Source: Candidatus Saccharimonadota bacterium (lineage in GTDB: Bacteria > Patescibacteriota > Saccharimonadia > Saccharimonadales > Saccharimonadaceae). Taken from it: a DNA stretch of 64,000 bases. The position numbers were made by a program, and so were the translations under genes. How positions within the stretch are numbered: the stretch's first letter is position 1; the number at the start of each line of letters is the position of its first letter. A model generated the notes under the pieces. That model saw nothing but the letters and a program-made list of their open reading frames with translations, was not told where the DNA came from and did not search any database. Location: assembly GCA_017510425.1 (NCBI GenBank), contig JAFWNJ010000014.1, positions 1 to 64,000 of the forward strand, read 5' to 3'. Positions 16,755 to 24,437 of this stretch are shown piece after piece.

Positions 16755-16771
16755 GCATGCTTAAGTTAATA
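16755..16771 (+). repeat. 17-bp direct repeat, copy B
   Basis: GCATGCTTAAGTTAATA directly after the second FemAB-like gene; partner at 13596-13612 (16/17 identical). Confidence 0.5.
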
Positions 16772-16783
16772 CATTATTAATTG

Positions 16784-16813
16784 TTGCGATTTTAAACTTT
16801 ATCGTGTTATAAT
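16784..16813 (+). promoter_or_regulatory. Promoter of the class A PBP gene, leaderless arrangement
   Basis: TTGCGA (16784-16789), an 18-base spacer and TATAAT (16808-16813), with the ATG only 6 bases after the box. Transcription would begin at or next to the start codon; no ribosome site is present. Confidence 0.75.
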
Positions 16814-16819
16814 GTTTTT

Positions 16820-19552
16820 ATGAAAAAGAAATCATCTGGGATGATTTTGCCGAAGAAAAATGATAAATCTAAAAAGGCAAAGGCATCCAAAAAAACTGCG
16901 AAGAAAAACTTAAGTTTATACTCTAGTTTAAGTTATAAGCATCGAGCTAGGAAAGAAGCTAGCGATCGCCGTCGAGCTGAAGAATTGGCCAAGCTACCGA
17001 AAGAGCCAATCAGGCGCTTCTTTGCCAGACTTCACCCAAAGCGAGTTTTCAAATGGTGGTTTTCTTGGCGTGGGCAGAAGGCTATATTGAAATTCTTTGC
17101 GGCCTGTATTCTGATTGGGATTATATTTATTGGCGGCCTCTTCCTATATTATAAGAAGGATCTTGAAGAAATTCGTCTCGACGAAATGTCAATTTCAGAG
17201 ACAGTCAATACTTATCTGGATCGCAACGGTGTTCTATTATGGAAAGATACTGGCAATGAGGATTATCGTCTTGTAGTAAGCGGTGATGATATCTCTGAAT
17301 ACATGTACCAGGCTACCGTAGCGATTGAGGATAAGAATTTTTATAATCATCACGGAGTCGATTTTATAGCCTTAATTCGCGCCACACTTTCTACTTTAGG
17401 TGGTCGTGGTGTGCAGGGTGGTTCGACATTGACACAACAATTAATTAAGCAGGTTTACTTCTCCGATGAAGCCGCCAGCGCCGATCGTGGTGGCTTGCAG
17501 CGTAAGATTAAGGAGCTAATCCTATCAATCGAGCTAGAGAAGATGTACTCCAAGGACGAGATTCTCACCATGTACCTCAACCAGTCTCCTTACGGGGGTC
17601 GCCGTAACGGCGTAGAATCTGCTTCGAAAACTTACTTTGGTAAATCCGCTAAAGACCTGACTTTGCCAGAAGCAGCCTTGCTGGCGGCTATTCCAAATAA
17701 TCCGGCCGTTCTCAATCCATACAATGCCAATGGACACGAAATGTTAATCGAGCGCCAGCATAAAGTCCTTGATGATATGGTCTCAATGGGGTACATTACC
17801 AGCGAAGAAGCTGCCGCCGCTAAAGAGGTGGCCATTCTCGAGACCATTAGACCAGAAGCTAGTCAATATGCTGATATGCTTGCGCCACATTTCGTACTTG
17901 AAGTCAAAAAACAGCTTGAAAGCAAATACGGTATTTCCACTATGCGCGCAGGTGGTTGGACGATTAAGACAACACTTGATTATCGTGCCCAGCAAATCGC
18001 CGAGAATTCCGTTTCTGTAGTCGGTGGCGGACAAATCTACAAGAACGATAGTGATAATATTGCATTAGTGTCGCTCGATGTCGAGACATCGCAAGTCATA
18101 GCCATGGTAGGTTCAATCGATTTCAATAATCCTACTTACGGCGAATTAAATGTCACCACTGATTCCCTTATTGAGCCAGGTTCTTCGATTAAGCCGATTT
18201 TGGACTACACGCCGCTCTTTATGCAGCGTGAAGGTATCAATTATGGACCTGGGTCAGTTTTGAAAGATGAGAATATAGACAAAATATATTGTGCAGGTTA
18301 CTCAGGTACATGTGCGCTCCGCAATGCTTCGCGTACGTTTAATGGTAACGTCACGATTCGTTACTCTTTAGGCAATTCATTGAATATTCCTGCAGTTAAA
18401 GCCCTTTATATTAACGGTATAGATAACTCACTAGAAATTGCTCATGCTCTCGGCGACGTATCTTACTGTGCCAATCGTGACAACTATGGTCTCTCAATCG
18501 CCATTGGTTCAGGTTGTGGAGTCCGTATGGTGGAGCATGCTAATGCCTATGCCTCCCTGGCGCGCGGCGGCTCTTATAAAGATATCGCGTATATACTTGA
18601 AATTAAGAACTCTTCAGGCGAAGTCATAGAATCTTGGACTGATTCCGAAGCGAAGAGGGTGGTCGACGAACAAGTTGCGTACATGATTAGTAGTATTCTC
18701 AGCGACCGCACTGCACGCTACTGGAACAATGAAGGTTTCGTAGTTCCAGATGTCTGGACTGCTACTAAGACCGGTACCACCACTACTACCGATGCCTCAG
18801 AGACCAAGGATTCATTGATGGCCAGTTATTCTACGGCGATTTCTACTTTCGTTTGGAACGGTAATCATGACGGCTCTGGTGTATCATCTAATACTCACGA
18901 CGTAGCGCGCTTTGTAACCGGTGACTACATGGAGCGTGTCCACAAGGAGGTCTACGAGCCAGACGGCAAGTGGCATTATGGTGATCAGCCGGCAAAGCCG
19001 GAAGGCATCCAGACTCTCACCGTGAATGGCAAGACCGATATTTGGCCAAGCTGGTTCAATACCAACAAGAATTCTGGTATCGCAAAAGAGACCCTCACCT
19101 TCAACCGTTACAACCATATGTTGGCTTCCGAATGTACGCCAGAAGAATACAAGATTGAAGTCGAAGTCACCAAGGTCACAGATCCTATGACTGGTAACGA
19201 TGTCTACCATGTTCCAGAGCCATACGATCGTGAAGCAAGTGATCCATGTACTTACCGCTCGCCGAGTGTTTCTCTCTCCGTCAGTGGTCAGAGAATCGTC
19301 GCAGCCATTAGCTATGGTAGCGAGAATCTAAATCCAGCTAGCTTCAATCTTCAGGTCACCGCTAATGGTGAGACTAAGGATTATCCAGGCATTTCCATCG
19401 GCAGTGACGGAGTTATCAGCGGTTATACTCTAACCGGCTACGAGTCTCACATTAAACTATCAATCACCGACAACGCCGGATACACCGCCGTCGCTGACAT
19501 CACATTAACGCCTAAGCCAAAAGTCGACGTTCATAAGATTGATAAAGAATAG
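16820..19552 (+). CDS. Class A penicillin-binding protein (transglycosylase/transpeptidase)
   Basis: A 910-aa bifunctional wall synthase. A very basic cytoplasmic N-terminus (1-88), one membrane helix (about 90-113), the GT51 glycosyltransferase (AIEDKNFYNHHGVD with catalytic Glu near 168, GGSTLTQQLIKQ, MYLNQSPYGGRRNGVE), then the transpeptidase with SSIK near 455, SLN near 520 and KTGTT near 650. A C-terminal Ig-like extension of about 90 residues follows. It polymerises and crosslinks peptidoglycan outside the membrane. The C-terminal extension ends in a basic tail, possibly for wall binding. The neighbours (Fem proteins, GT2, MurJ) form a wall cluster. Confidence 0.93.
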   Translation: MKKKSSGMILPKKNDKSKKAKASKKTAKKNLSLYSSLSYKHRARKEASDRRRAEELAKLPKEPIRRFFARLHPKRVFKWWFSWRGQKAILKFFAACILIGIIFIGGLFLYYKKDLEEIRLDEMSISETVNTYLDRNGVLLWKDTGNEDYRLVVSGDDISEYMYQATVAIEDKNFYNHHGVDFIALIRATLSTLGGRGVQGGSTLTQQLIKQVYFSDEAASADRGGLQRKIKELILSIELEKMYSKDEILTMYLNQSPYGGRRNGVESASKTYFGKSAKDLTLPEAALLAAIPNNPAVLNPYNANGHEMLIERQHKVLDDMVSMGYITSEEAAAAKEVAILETIRPEASQYADMLAPHFVLEVKKQLESKYGISTMRAGGWTIKTTLDYRAQQIAENSVSVVGGGQIYKNDSDNIALVSLDVETSQVIAMVGSIDFNNPTYGELNVTTDSLIEPGSSIKPILDYTPLFMQREGINYGPGSVLKDENIDKIYCAGYSGTCALRNASRTFNGNVTIRYSLGNSLNIPAVKALYINGIDNSLEIAHALGDVSYCANRDNYGLSIAIGSGCGVRMVEHANAYASLARGGSYKDIAYILEIKNSSGEVIESWTDSEAKRVVDEQVAYMISSILSDRTARYWNNEGFVVPDVWTATKTGTTTTTDASETKDSLMASYSTAISTFVWNGNHDGSGVSSNTHDVARFVTGDYMERVHKEVYEPDGKWHYGDQPAKPEGIQTLTVNGKTDIWPSWFNTNKNSGIAKETLTFNRYNHMLASECTPEEYKIEVEVTKVTDPMTGNDVYHVPEPYDREASDPCTYRSPSVSLSVSGQRIVAAISYGSENLNPASFNLQVTANGETKDYPGISIGSDGVISGYTLTGYESHIKLSITDNAGYTAVADITLTPKPKVDVHKIDKE

Positions 19553-19572
19553 GTCGACACTGCTGTTATCCA

Positions 19573-19657
19573 TGGACGGGTGACAGGCATGGAGGGGGTC
19601 CCCCAAAACTGCATGTGTCAATTTTGGGGGAGGAAAATGCCTGGCAGGACCCGTCCA
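19573..19657. terminator. Large nested palindrome between convergent genes
   Basis: Three nested pairings: TGGACGGGT/ACCCGTCCA (outer), CAGGCAT/ATGCCTG (middle) and CCCCCAAAA/TTTTGGGGG (inner, loop of 13). It fills the gap between the PBP gene and the PIN-TRAM gene, reaching within 3 bases of the latter's stop. It lacks T-runs. It may block read-through on both strands or be another palindromic repeat; its sequence differs from the in-gene elements. Confidence 0.6.
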
Positions 19658-19660
19658 GGG

Positions 19661-20347
19661 TTACTTGCGTTTTGATATCTTAGCAAATATCATTTTGCCT
19701 GCCGACGTTTCGTGGAACCGCATAAACTCCACGGTGATTTCTCGTCCGACTTTATTAGCAGCCCCATCCACTACTACCATCACGCCGCTTGATAGGTGAC
19801 CAATTCCCTGTCCTCGCCCCGAGCCTTTTTCGGTGATTTTAAGTTTAATCTTCTCGCCGGGCAAGAACTCAGTGCGCACTGACAAAGCAAGGTCGCTAAT
19901 GTTGAGTGTAGCGATTTTCTCAGCTTCAGCCACTTTAATCAAGTTATAATCAATCGTCAGGATGGCGCCTTTATTTTCTTTAGCATATTTTAGTAATTGT
20001 TCGTCGACCTTCTTCATACCCTCACCGTCGTCGACTATCTCGGTATTCACCTCAATCACACGCTCCAATTCCGATACGTTATCAAGTCCCGCTCTGGCGC
20101 GACTTCTTTTCTCGTTATCTTTACCATCGGCCAGCAGTTGCAGTTCCCTTAGCACACTCTTTAGGATAATCAAATCTCCATCAATAAACCCAGTCCGTGC
20201 GACATTAAGAATCCTCCCGTCAATCAGGACAGATGTGTCGACATATATTCTTCTCAGGCCACTCCTACCTGGCCGAAAATTTCTCACAGTAAGGTAAGAT
20301 GTCTCCGTCAAAATCGCAAGGGTAGTAAGTAGAATCAATATTTCCAT
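19661..20347 (-). CDS. PIN-TRAM domain ribonuclease-like protein (YacL type)
   Basis: A 228-aa protein: an N-terminal hydrophobic stretch of about 20 residues, a PIN domain (VDTSVLIDGRI, VLRELQLLADGKDNEKRSRARAGLD, TIDYNLIKVA, with the acidic metal ligands) and a C-terminal TRAM domain (about 165-225; PGEKIKLKITEKG, GVMVVVDGA). Related Firmicute YacL proteins have four membrane helices before the PIN domain; here only one short hydrophobic segment remains. Probably a membrane-bound RNA-binding nuclease. A TATAAT box is 6 bases from the ATG: leaderless. Confidence 0.85.
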   Translation of the reverse strand: MEILILLTTLAILTETSYLTVRNFRPGRSGLRRIYVDTSVLIDGRILNVARTGFIDGDLIILKSVLRELQLLADGKDNEKRSRARAGLDNVSELERVIEVNTEIVDDGEGMKKVDEQLLKYAKENKGAILTIDYNLIKVAEAEKIATLNISDLALSVRTEFLPGEKIKLKITEKGSGRGQGIGHLSSGVMVVVDGAANKVGREITVEFMRFHETSAGKMIFAKISKRK

Positions 20348-20369
20348 GACCTTATTATATCATGCCAGG

Positions 20370-21542
20370 CTAAGCTATCAAATCCTCGCCATATTGCACC
20401 GCATGGAGGTGGTTTTGGTTTAAGGTGTCACGATATTTTGCGGATAAATCCTTCCGTCCCACTAATTCCGCGACATCAATTGCAATATCGTATCTCGATG
20501 CCGCATTCCGTCTTAACATCTCAAACGGCGTGGTGGTCGAACCCTCTTCATTGAAGCCATGTACTCTTAGTCGCCCGCGCATTGTGTAGTTTTCCAAAAT
20601 GTTTTCTAGTGTTTCCGGGTAGCCATGGAAGTTTGCAATAATGGGCTTATTAGTAGTGAATAGCTCTATAAATTTAGCTTTAGTTAGCTTATTGTCGGTA
20701 GTGCCAATTCCGCGGTAAGACAAGGCATTGATGTAGACAAATCTAATCCGGATTTTCGGCAAATCCTTCTTCAGAATCCGAATCGCTTCAATCATCTCGT
20801 GTGCAACGATGTCACCACAAGCCGTAAATACGATATTCGGCTCTTCATCTGAAACAAATTGATAAATACTAGCCCCACCATTTACAAATTCGAAATTAGC
20901 ATGATGTGAATCGATATACCGTGGCCGGTCATTCTTGTCGAATGTCGCGAGATTCACCACATCCATAGAATTAATCATAAAATTGTAAGTCTCTTCCGCC
21001 GCCACATCATCAATCGGGAAAAGACAGTTCGCCAGATTTGATGGCACCGATAGTAACTGCGAAATTAGTGCCGGCGATTGATGGGTGAAGCCATTATGAT
21101 CCTGGCGCCAGCAGGTCGAGGTAGATAGTAAATTCACTGACGGTATCGGCGCACGCCATTTGACAGCTTTTGATTGCTTGATAAATTTCATTTGCTGTAG
21201 TAGCTGCGAAGTAATTATAGGCAGGAATGCCTCGTAGCTCCCCATCATGGCTTTCTCACCGTTCGCCAGATGCCCAGTCATCACAGAGAAAAGCACATTC
21301 TCCGATAGCATTTCCACAATGCGCCCATTTGCTGACTCGGGCAAATCCCAGTCTTTTACCGGCAGCTCACCCCACGCCCGCTTTTCTACTTCAAAAATCT
21401 GATCAAACTTGTTCGAAGTCGTCTCGTCCGGTGAAAAGAAATAAAAGTGTGGATCCTTCTTAAACTCGGCTGTGAGTAGCTCGCCAATTTTCTTGGCTGA
21501 AGAATATTTTTCTATGCCGGGCTGGCTTACGCTTTCAATCAC
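20370..21542 (-). CDS. Phosphoketolase, C-terminal subunit (pyrimidine-binding and C-terminal domains)
   Basis: A 390-aa protein matching the second half of bacterial phosphoketolase (XFP): FSPDETTSNKF, WRQDHNGFTHQSPALI, IRFVYINALSYRGIG, NFHGYPETLENIL and RGRLRVHGFNEEGSTTTPFEMLRRN. With the upstream gene it should cleave xylulose-5-P (and perhaps fructose-6-P) to acetyl-phosphate and glyceraldehyde-3-P. It starts at GTG 21542, overlapping the upstream stop by 8 bases (GTGATTGA), with GGAGG at ideal spacing. Normal phosphoketolases are single chains of about 790-820 aa; the split lies in the linker between the two TPP half-sites. Confidence 0.88.
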   Translation of the reverse strand: MIESVSQPGIEKYSSAKKIGELLTAEFKKDPHFYFFSPDETTSNKFDQIFEVEKRAWGELPVKDWDLPESANGRIVEMLSENVLFSVMTGHLANGEKAMMGSYEAFLPIITSQLLQQMKFIKQSKAVKWRAPIPSVNLLSTSTCWRQDHNGFTHQSPALISQLLSVPSNLANCLFPIDDVAAEETYNFMINSMDVVNLATFDKNDRPRYIDSHHANFEFVNGGASIYQFVSDEEPNIVFTACGDIVAHEMIEAIRILKKDLPKIRIRFVYINALSYRGIGTTDNKLTKAKFIELFTTNKPIIANFHGYPETLENILENYTMRGRLRVHGFNEEGSTTTPFEMLRRNAASRYDIAIDVAELVGRKDLSAKYRDTLNQNHLHAVQYGEDLIA

Positions 21543-22533
21543 CTTCTTCCTCCATTCCTTCTTCTTCTAATTTGGTATCATTCACCGCTTCGTCTTCAGT
21601 ATTATTGACCGCATTATTAAATAACTCATCAAATAGTTCCGTCGCTCGGTAACTCCTTAACCATTCTTCTAGCTGTTTTAGTTCTCCTTCATCGGTCTTT
21701 GGATTCTTTAGTGGAATTTGATGTGCATTATGATAACGATTCGGCCCACCTTCGCCCTTTTCAGTCTTCATAACAAAGAAAGGTGCTTCTGCTTTCTTGC
21801 TTAATGCGAGCTGGAACTCCTCGACATCTTCGCCAACCCAGTACGGCATGAAACCGAATCCGCGCAGCATTTCGTTTAATTCTCTTTCCGATTTCCGAGC
21901 GTAGATAGATGGCGCCGAAATTTTATAGCCATTCAGGTGCAGGATTGGTAGAATCCTACCATTATTAGACCCAGTCAGCAGATTTCGCAAGTTTAAAGAA
22001 TCAATCCCAGTAGCAGTCTCCAGCTCTCCGTCGCCAATTAATACGGTAGTAGTTTTTTCCGGGTGGCCCAGACTCATACCGTAAGCATTAGCAAGCGCAT
22101 AGCCTAGTTCCCCGCCCTCCGTAATGACACCTGGCGTGAATGGACTCGCATGGCTCGGAAATCCATCCGGCCACGAGAAATTCCGGCATAGGTACTCTAG
22201 CCCCGCCTCGTCCACGGTTGCTTGTGGATCAACCTTAGCCAGTTCCCCATCTAGCCATAGATTTGCATTGAGTGCCGGGAACCCATGCCCAGGCCCTAGG
22301 ATGAAACTGAAATTTGGCTCGTCTTTATATCTCGCTTTGAGATTCGCATATGCCACGTTAATCCCATGACAAGTTCCCCAGTGTCCGAGCAGCCTCGGCT
22401 TGATATCGTCGAATGTCAACTCTCTTTTTAGTAAGAAATTGTCCTGCAGAAAAAGTTGCGCCACCACTAAATAATCACATAAACGTATGCGTTTCTTAAT
22501 TCCTTCAATCTCCGCAATACCCACCGTACTCAT
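21535..22533 (-). CDS. Phosphoketolase, N-terminal subunit (TPP pyrophosphate-binding domain)
   Basis: A 332-aa protein matching the first half of phosphoketolase: LGHWGTCHGINVAYA, FILGPGHGFPALNANLWLDG, GGELGYALANAYGM, the TPP/Mg motif GDGELETATG ... HLNGYKI, and MKTEKGEGG. It ends in an acidic tail (EDEAVNDTKLEEEGMEEEGD) instead of the usual linker. I place the start at ATG 22533 (MSTVGIAEIEG), 6 bases after a TATATT box; the longer frame up to 22581 would read through the promoter. It overlaps the C-terminal gene by 8 bases. Confidence 0.88.
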   Translation of the reverse strand: MSTVGIAEIEGIKKRIRLCDYLVVAQLFLQDNFLLKRELTFDDIKPRLLGHWGTCHGINVAYANLKARYKDEPNFSFILGPGHGFPALNANLWLDGELAKVDPQATVDEAGLEYLCRNFSWPDGFPSHASPFTPGVITEGGELGYALANAYGMSLGHPEKTTTVLIGDGELETATGIDSLNLRNLLTGSNNGRILPILHLNGYKISAPSIYARKSERELNEMLRGFGFMPYWVGEDVEEFQLALSKKAEAPFFVMKTEKGEGGPNRYHNAHQIPLKNPKTDEGELKQLEEWLRSYRATELFDELFNNAVNNTEDEAVNDTKLEEEGMEEEGD

Positions 22534-22601
22534 ACTGATAATATAGCATAAAAACAATGCAAAATAAAGGTGAAAAACCACAAACGTGATATAATAGAAC
22601 C

Positions 22602-24368
22602 ATGAAAAATGTCATGGCAAAGTTAGATTTAATGATTCCAGTAGGTATTATGGGCATTACTTTACTTACCGGAGCTACTTTAGTATCAAATATCGCTTCC
22701 GCCGATGACGTAGTAGACCAAGCTATTATCGGTGTCCCTATGTCCTGTACGATGTCTGGTACTGGGCAGGATTCCCATAATGCTAATATCAATAATGGTA
22801 CCTATATTCCTAATATTGGTACTACTACTATGCATGTATTCTGTAATGATAATGAAGGATTCGCTATATATGCAGCAGGATATACAGGAGATGAGATAGG
22901 TGGAACTGATAGCAATAAACTAGTCGGAACATCAGCTAGTGGTAATGCCGTAATAGAATCAGGATTAGCTACATCAGCAGGAAATCCTGATGTGTCTAAC
23001 TGGGCGATGAAACTAGCAATCACTCAAGATTCTGGTGATACTACAGGTACCAATGCTTTTACTATAGATTCCGCTCCTAATGTAGCACTTCCCAGTGAAG
23101 CTGAATCGGGAGCTACAGCTGCTTCATTCTCTGAGTATCATGTAGTACCAAATGAATACGTCAAAGTAGCCCATAAGGTTACTTCCACTGACATGACGGC
23201 AAATACTGGTGGAGCGAAGATTACTACCACCTATGCAGCTTACATCTCTAAGACCCAAGCTGCCGATACATATACGGGACAAGTAATCTATACACTGGTT
23301 CACCCATCTACAGAAGTACCAAAAGTGTCAGTTAAATGTAATCCAACTGGTACTACGATTGGTACTAATTCTAATACTGATATTGTATGTATGCAAGACT
23401 TTGCCTCATTATCATCTTCAGCTAAATTTACCATCATAAGTAATATGGTAGAAGGAACCCAATATACATTAACTGATAAACGTGATGAGAAAACCTATAC
23501 AATATCCAAACTAGCTGATGGTAAAGTCTGGATGACTCAGAACCTAGACCTAGACCTAGATGAAAACACCACTTATACTAATGAAGATACTGATCTTGGC
23601 TGGAACACATCCACTAATACTTACGACACAGCCAGCTGGTCGCCAATACGTTCTACTTACGAAACATCCGCTAATAACATTCATGCCTGGTGCCAGGGTG
23701 GAATGTGGAATACTGAGTATGGTTATTGCGAACAAAACAACACTCCGGAATCTTATGACCCAGGAAACCTTTACTGGAACACGACTACCAGCGACTGGAC
23801 AGATTGGAATGCATATTATGGTTCATGTGACTATTCTACCAGTACTCCATCATGTAACGAATCGCTGAATCCGCTTTCTACCTACACGAGCTCTACAGGT
23901 ACGGCACAATATCACTTAGGTAACTATTACAACTGGCCAGCTGCTATCGCTTCTAATGATGCTAGCGTATATGGGTATGATGATGAAGATCCGGATACTC
24001 CTCTTATCAACCCTGAGACTCATCAATCTATCTGCCCAGCTGGTTGGACATTGCCATATGCGAATCATAACAATAATACACATCAATCAGAGGGTGATTT
24101 CGTAGACTTGTGGACTGAATACGGTTGGGAAAATAACAATAGATTCAGTGACATTTCTACTGTCTGGTCAGCTCCGCTCTACTTCACCCCCGCCAGCGGC
24201 TTCAACGGTAACCTCGGGGATGTTGGGTACTACGGCGGCTTCTGGTCCTCAGTCGCATTCAATGGCAGCAGTGCCCACTTCGCCTATTTCTACGTGGATG
24301 GCAGCGCCAGCCTAGCAGACAGCAACGCACGCGGCAATAGTGTTTCCGTCCGATGTTTACTTCGTTAG
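22602..24368 (+). CDS. FISUMP-domain secreted surface protein (copy 2), possible hypervariable C-terminus
   Basis: A 588-aa exported protein with a signal peptide (about 10-32, ending NIASADD) and the same N-terminal module as the gene at 5356. The FISUMP part includes LADGKVWMTQNLDLDLD, SICPAGWTLPYANHNN, and a final GFWSSVAFNGSS ... VSVRCLLR. TATAAT (22590-22595) is 6 bases before the ATG: leaderless. Base use changes sharply near 24175: before it codons are AT-ending, after it almost every codon ends in C, with many NNC codons. This is the pattern of a diversity-generating retroelement target derived from AAC-rich template, an inference. Confidence 0.7.
   Translation: MKNVMAKLDLMIPVGIMGITLLTGATLVSNIASADDVVDQAIIGVPMSCTMSGTGQDSHNANINNGTYIPNIGTTTMHVFCNDNEGFAIYAAGYTGDEIGGTDSNKLVGTSASGNAVIESGLATSAGNPDVSNWAMKLAITQDSGDTTGTNAFTIDSAPNVALPSEAESGATAASFSEYHVVPNEYVKVAHKVTSTDMTANTGGAKITTTYAAYISKTQAADTYTGQVIYTLVHPSTEVPKVSVKCNPTGTTIGTNSNTDIVCMQDFASLSSSAKFTIISNMVEGTQYTLTDKRDEKTYTISKLADGKVWMTQNLDLDLDENTTYTNEDTDLGWNTSTNTYDTASWSPIRSTYETSANNIHAWCQGGMWNTEYGYCEQNNTPESYDPGNLYWNTTTSDWTDWNAYYGSCDYSTSTPSCNESLNPLSTYTSSTGTAQYHLGNYYNWPAAIASNDASVYGYDDEDPDTPLINPETHQSICPAGWTLPYANHNNNTHQSEGDFVDLWTEYGWENNNRFSDISTVWSAPLYFTPASGFNGNLGDVGYYGGFWSSVAFNGSSAHFAYFYVDGSASLADSNARGNSVSVRCLLR
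24175..24366 (+). other. Candidate variable region at the 3' end of FISUMP copy 2
   Basis: About 190 bases with strongly raised GC at third positions and runs of NNC codons (TAC TAC GGC GGC; AGC AGT GCC CAC; GGC AGC GCC AGC), ending with TCCGTCCG shared with FISUMP copy 1. C-type-lectin-fold C-termini are the classical targets of diversity-generating retroelements. No reverse transcriptase or template repeat was recognised in the window. Confidence 0.4.
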
Positions 24369-24437
24369 TTCCAGGTTTAGCCCCTCCAGCCTTTCCTGAA
24401 AAACAAATCACAAGCCTACTAGACTCTGCTGACGGTT

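Noticed and set aside
17590-17620. CGCCGTAACGGCG in the PBP gene resembling the element core
   Set aside because: It encodes the conserved YGGRRNGVESA segment of GT51 enzymes and is not an insertion.
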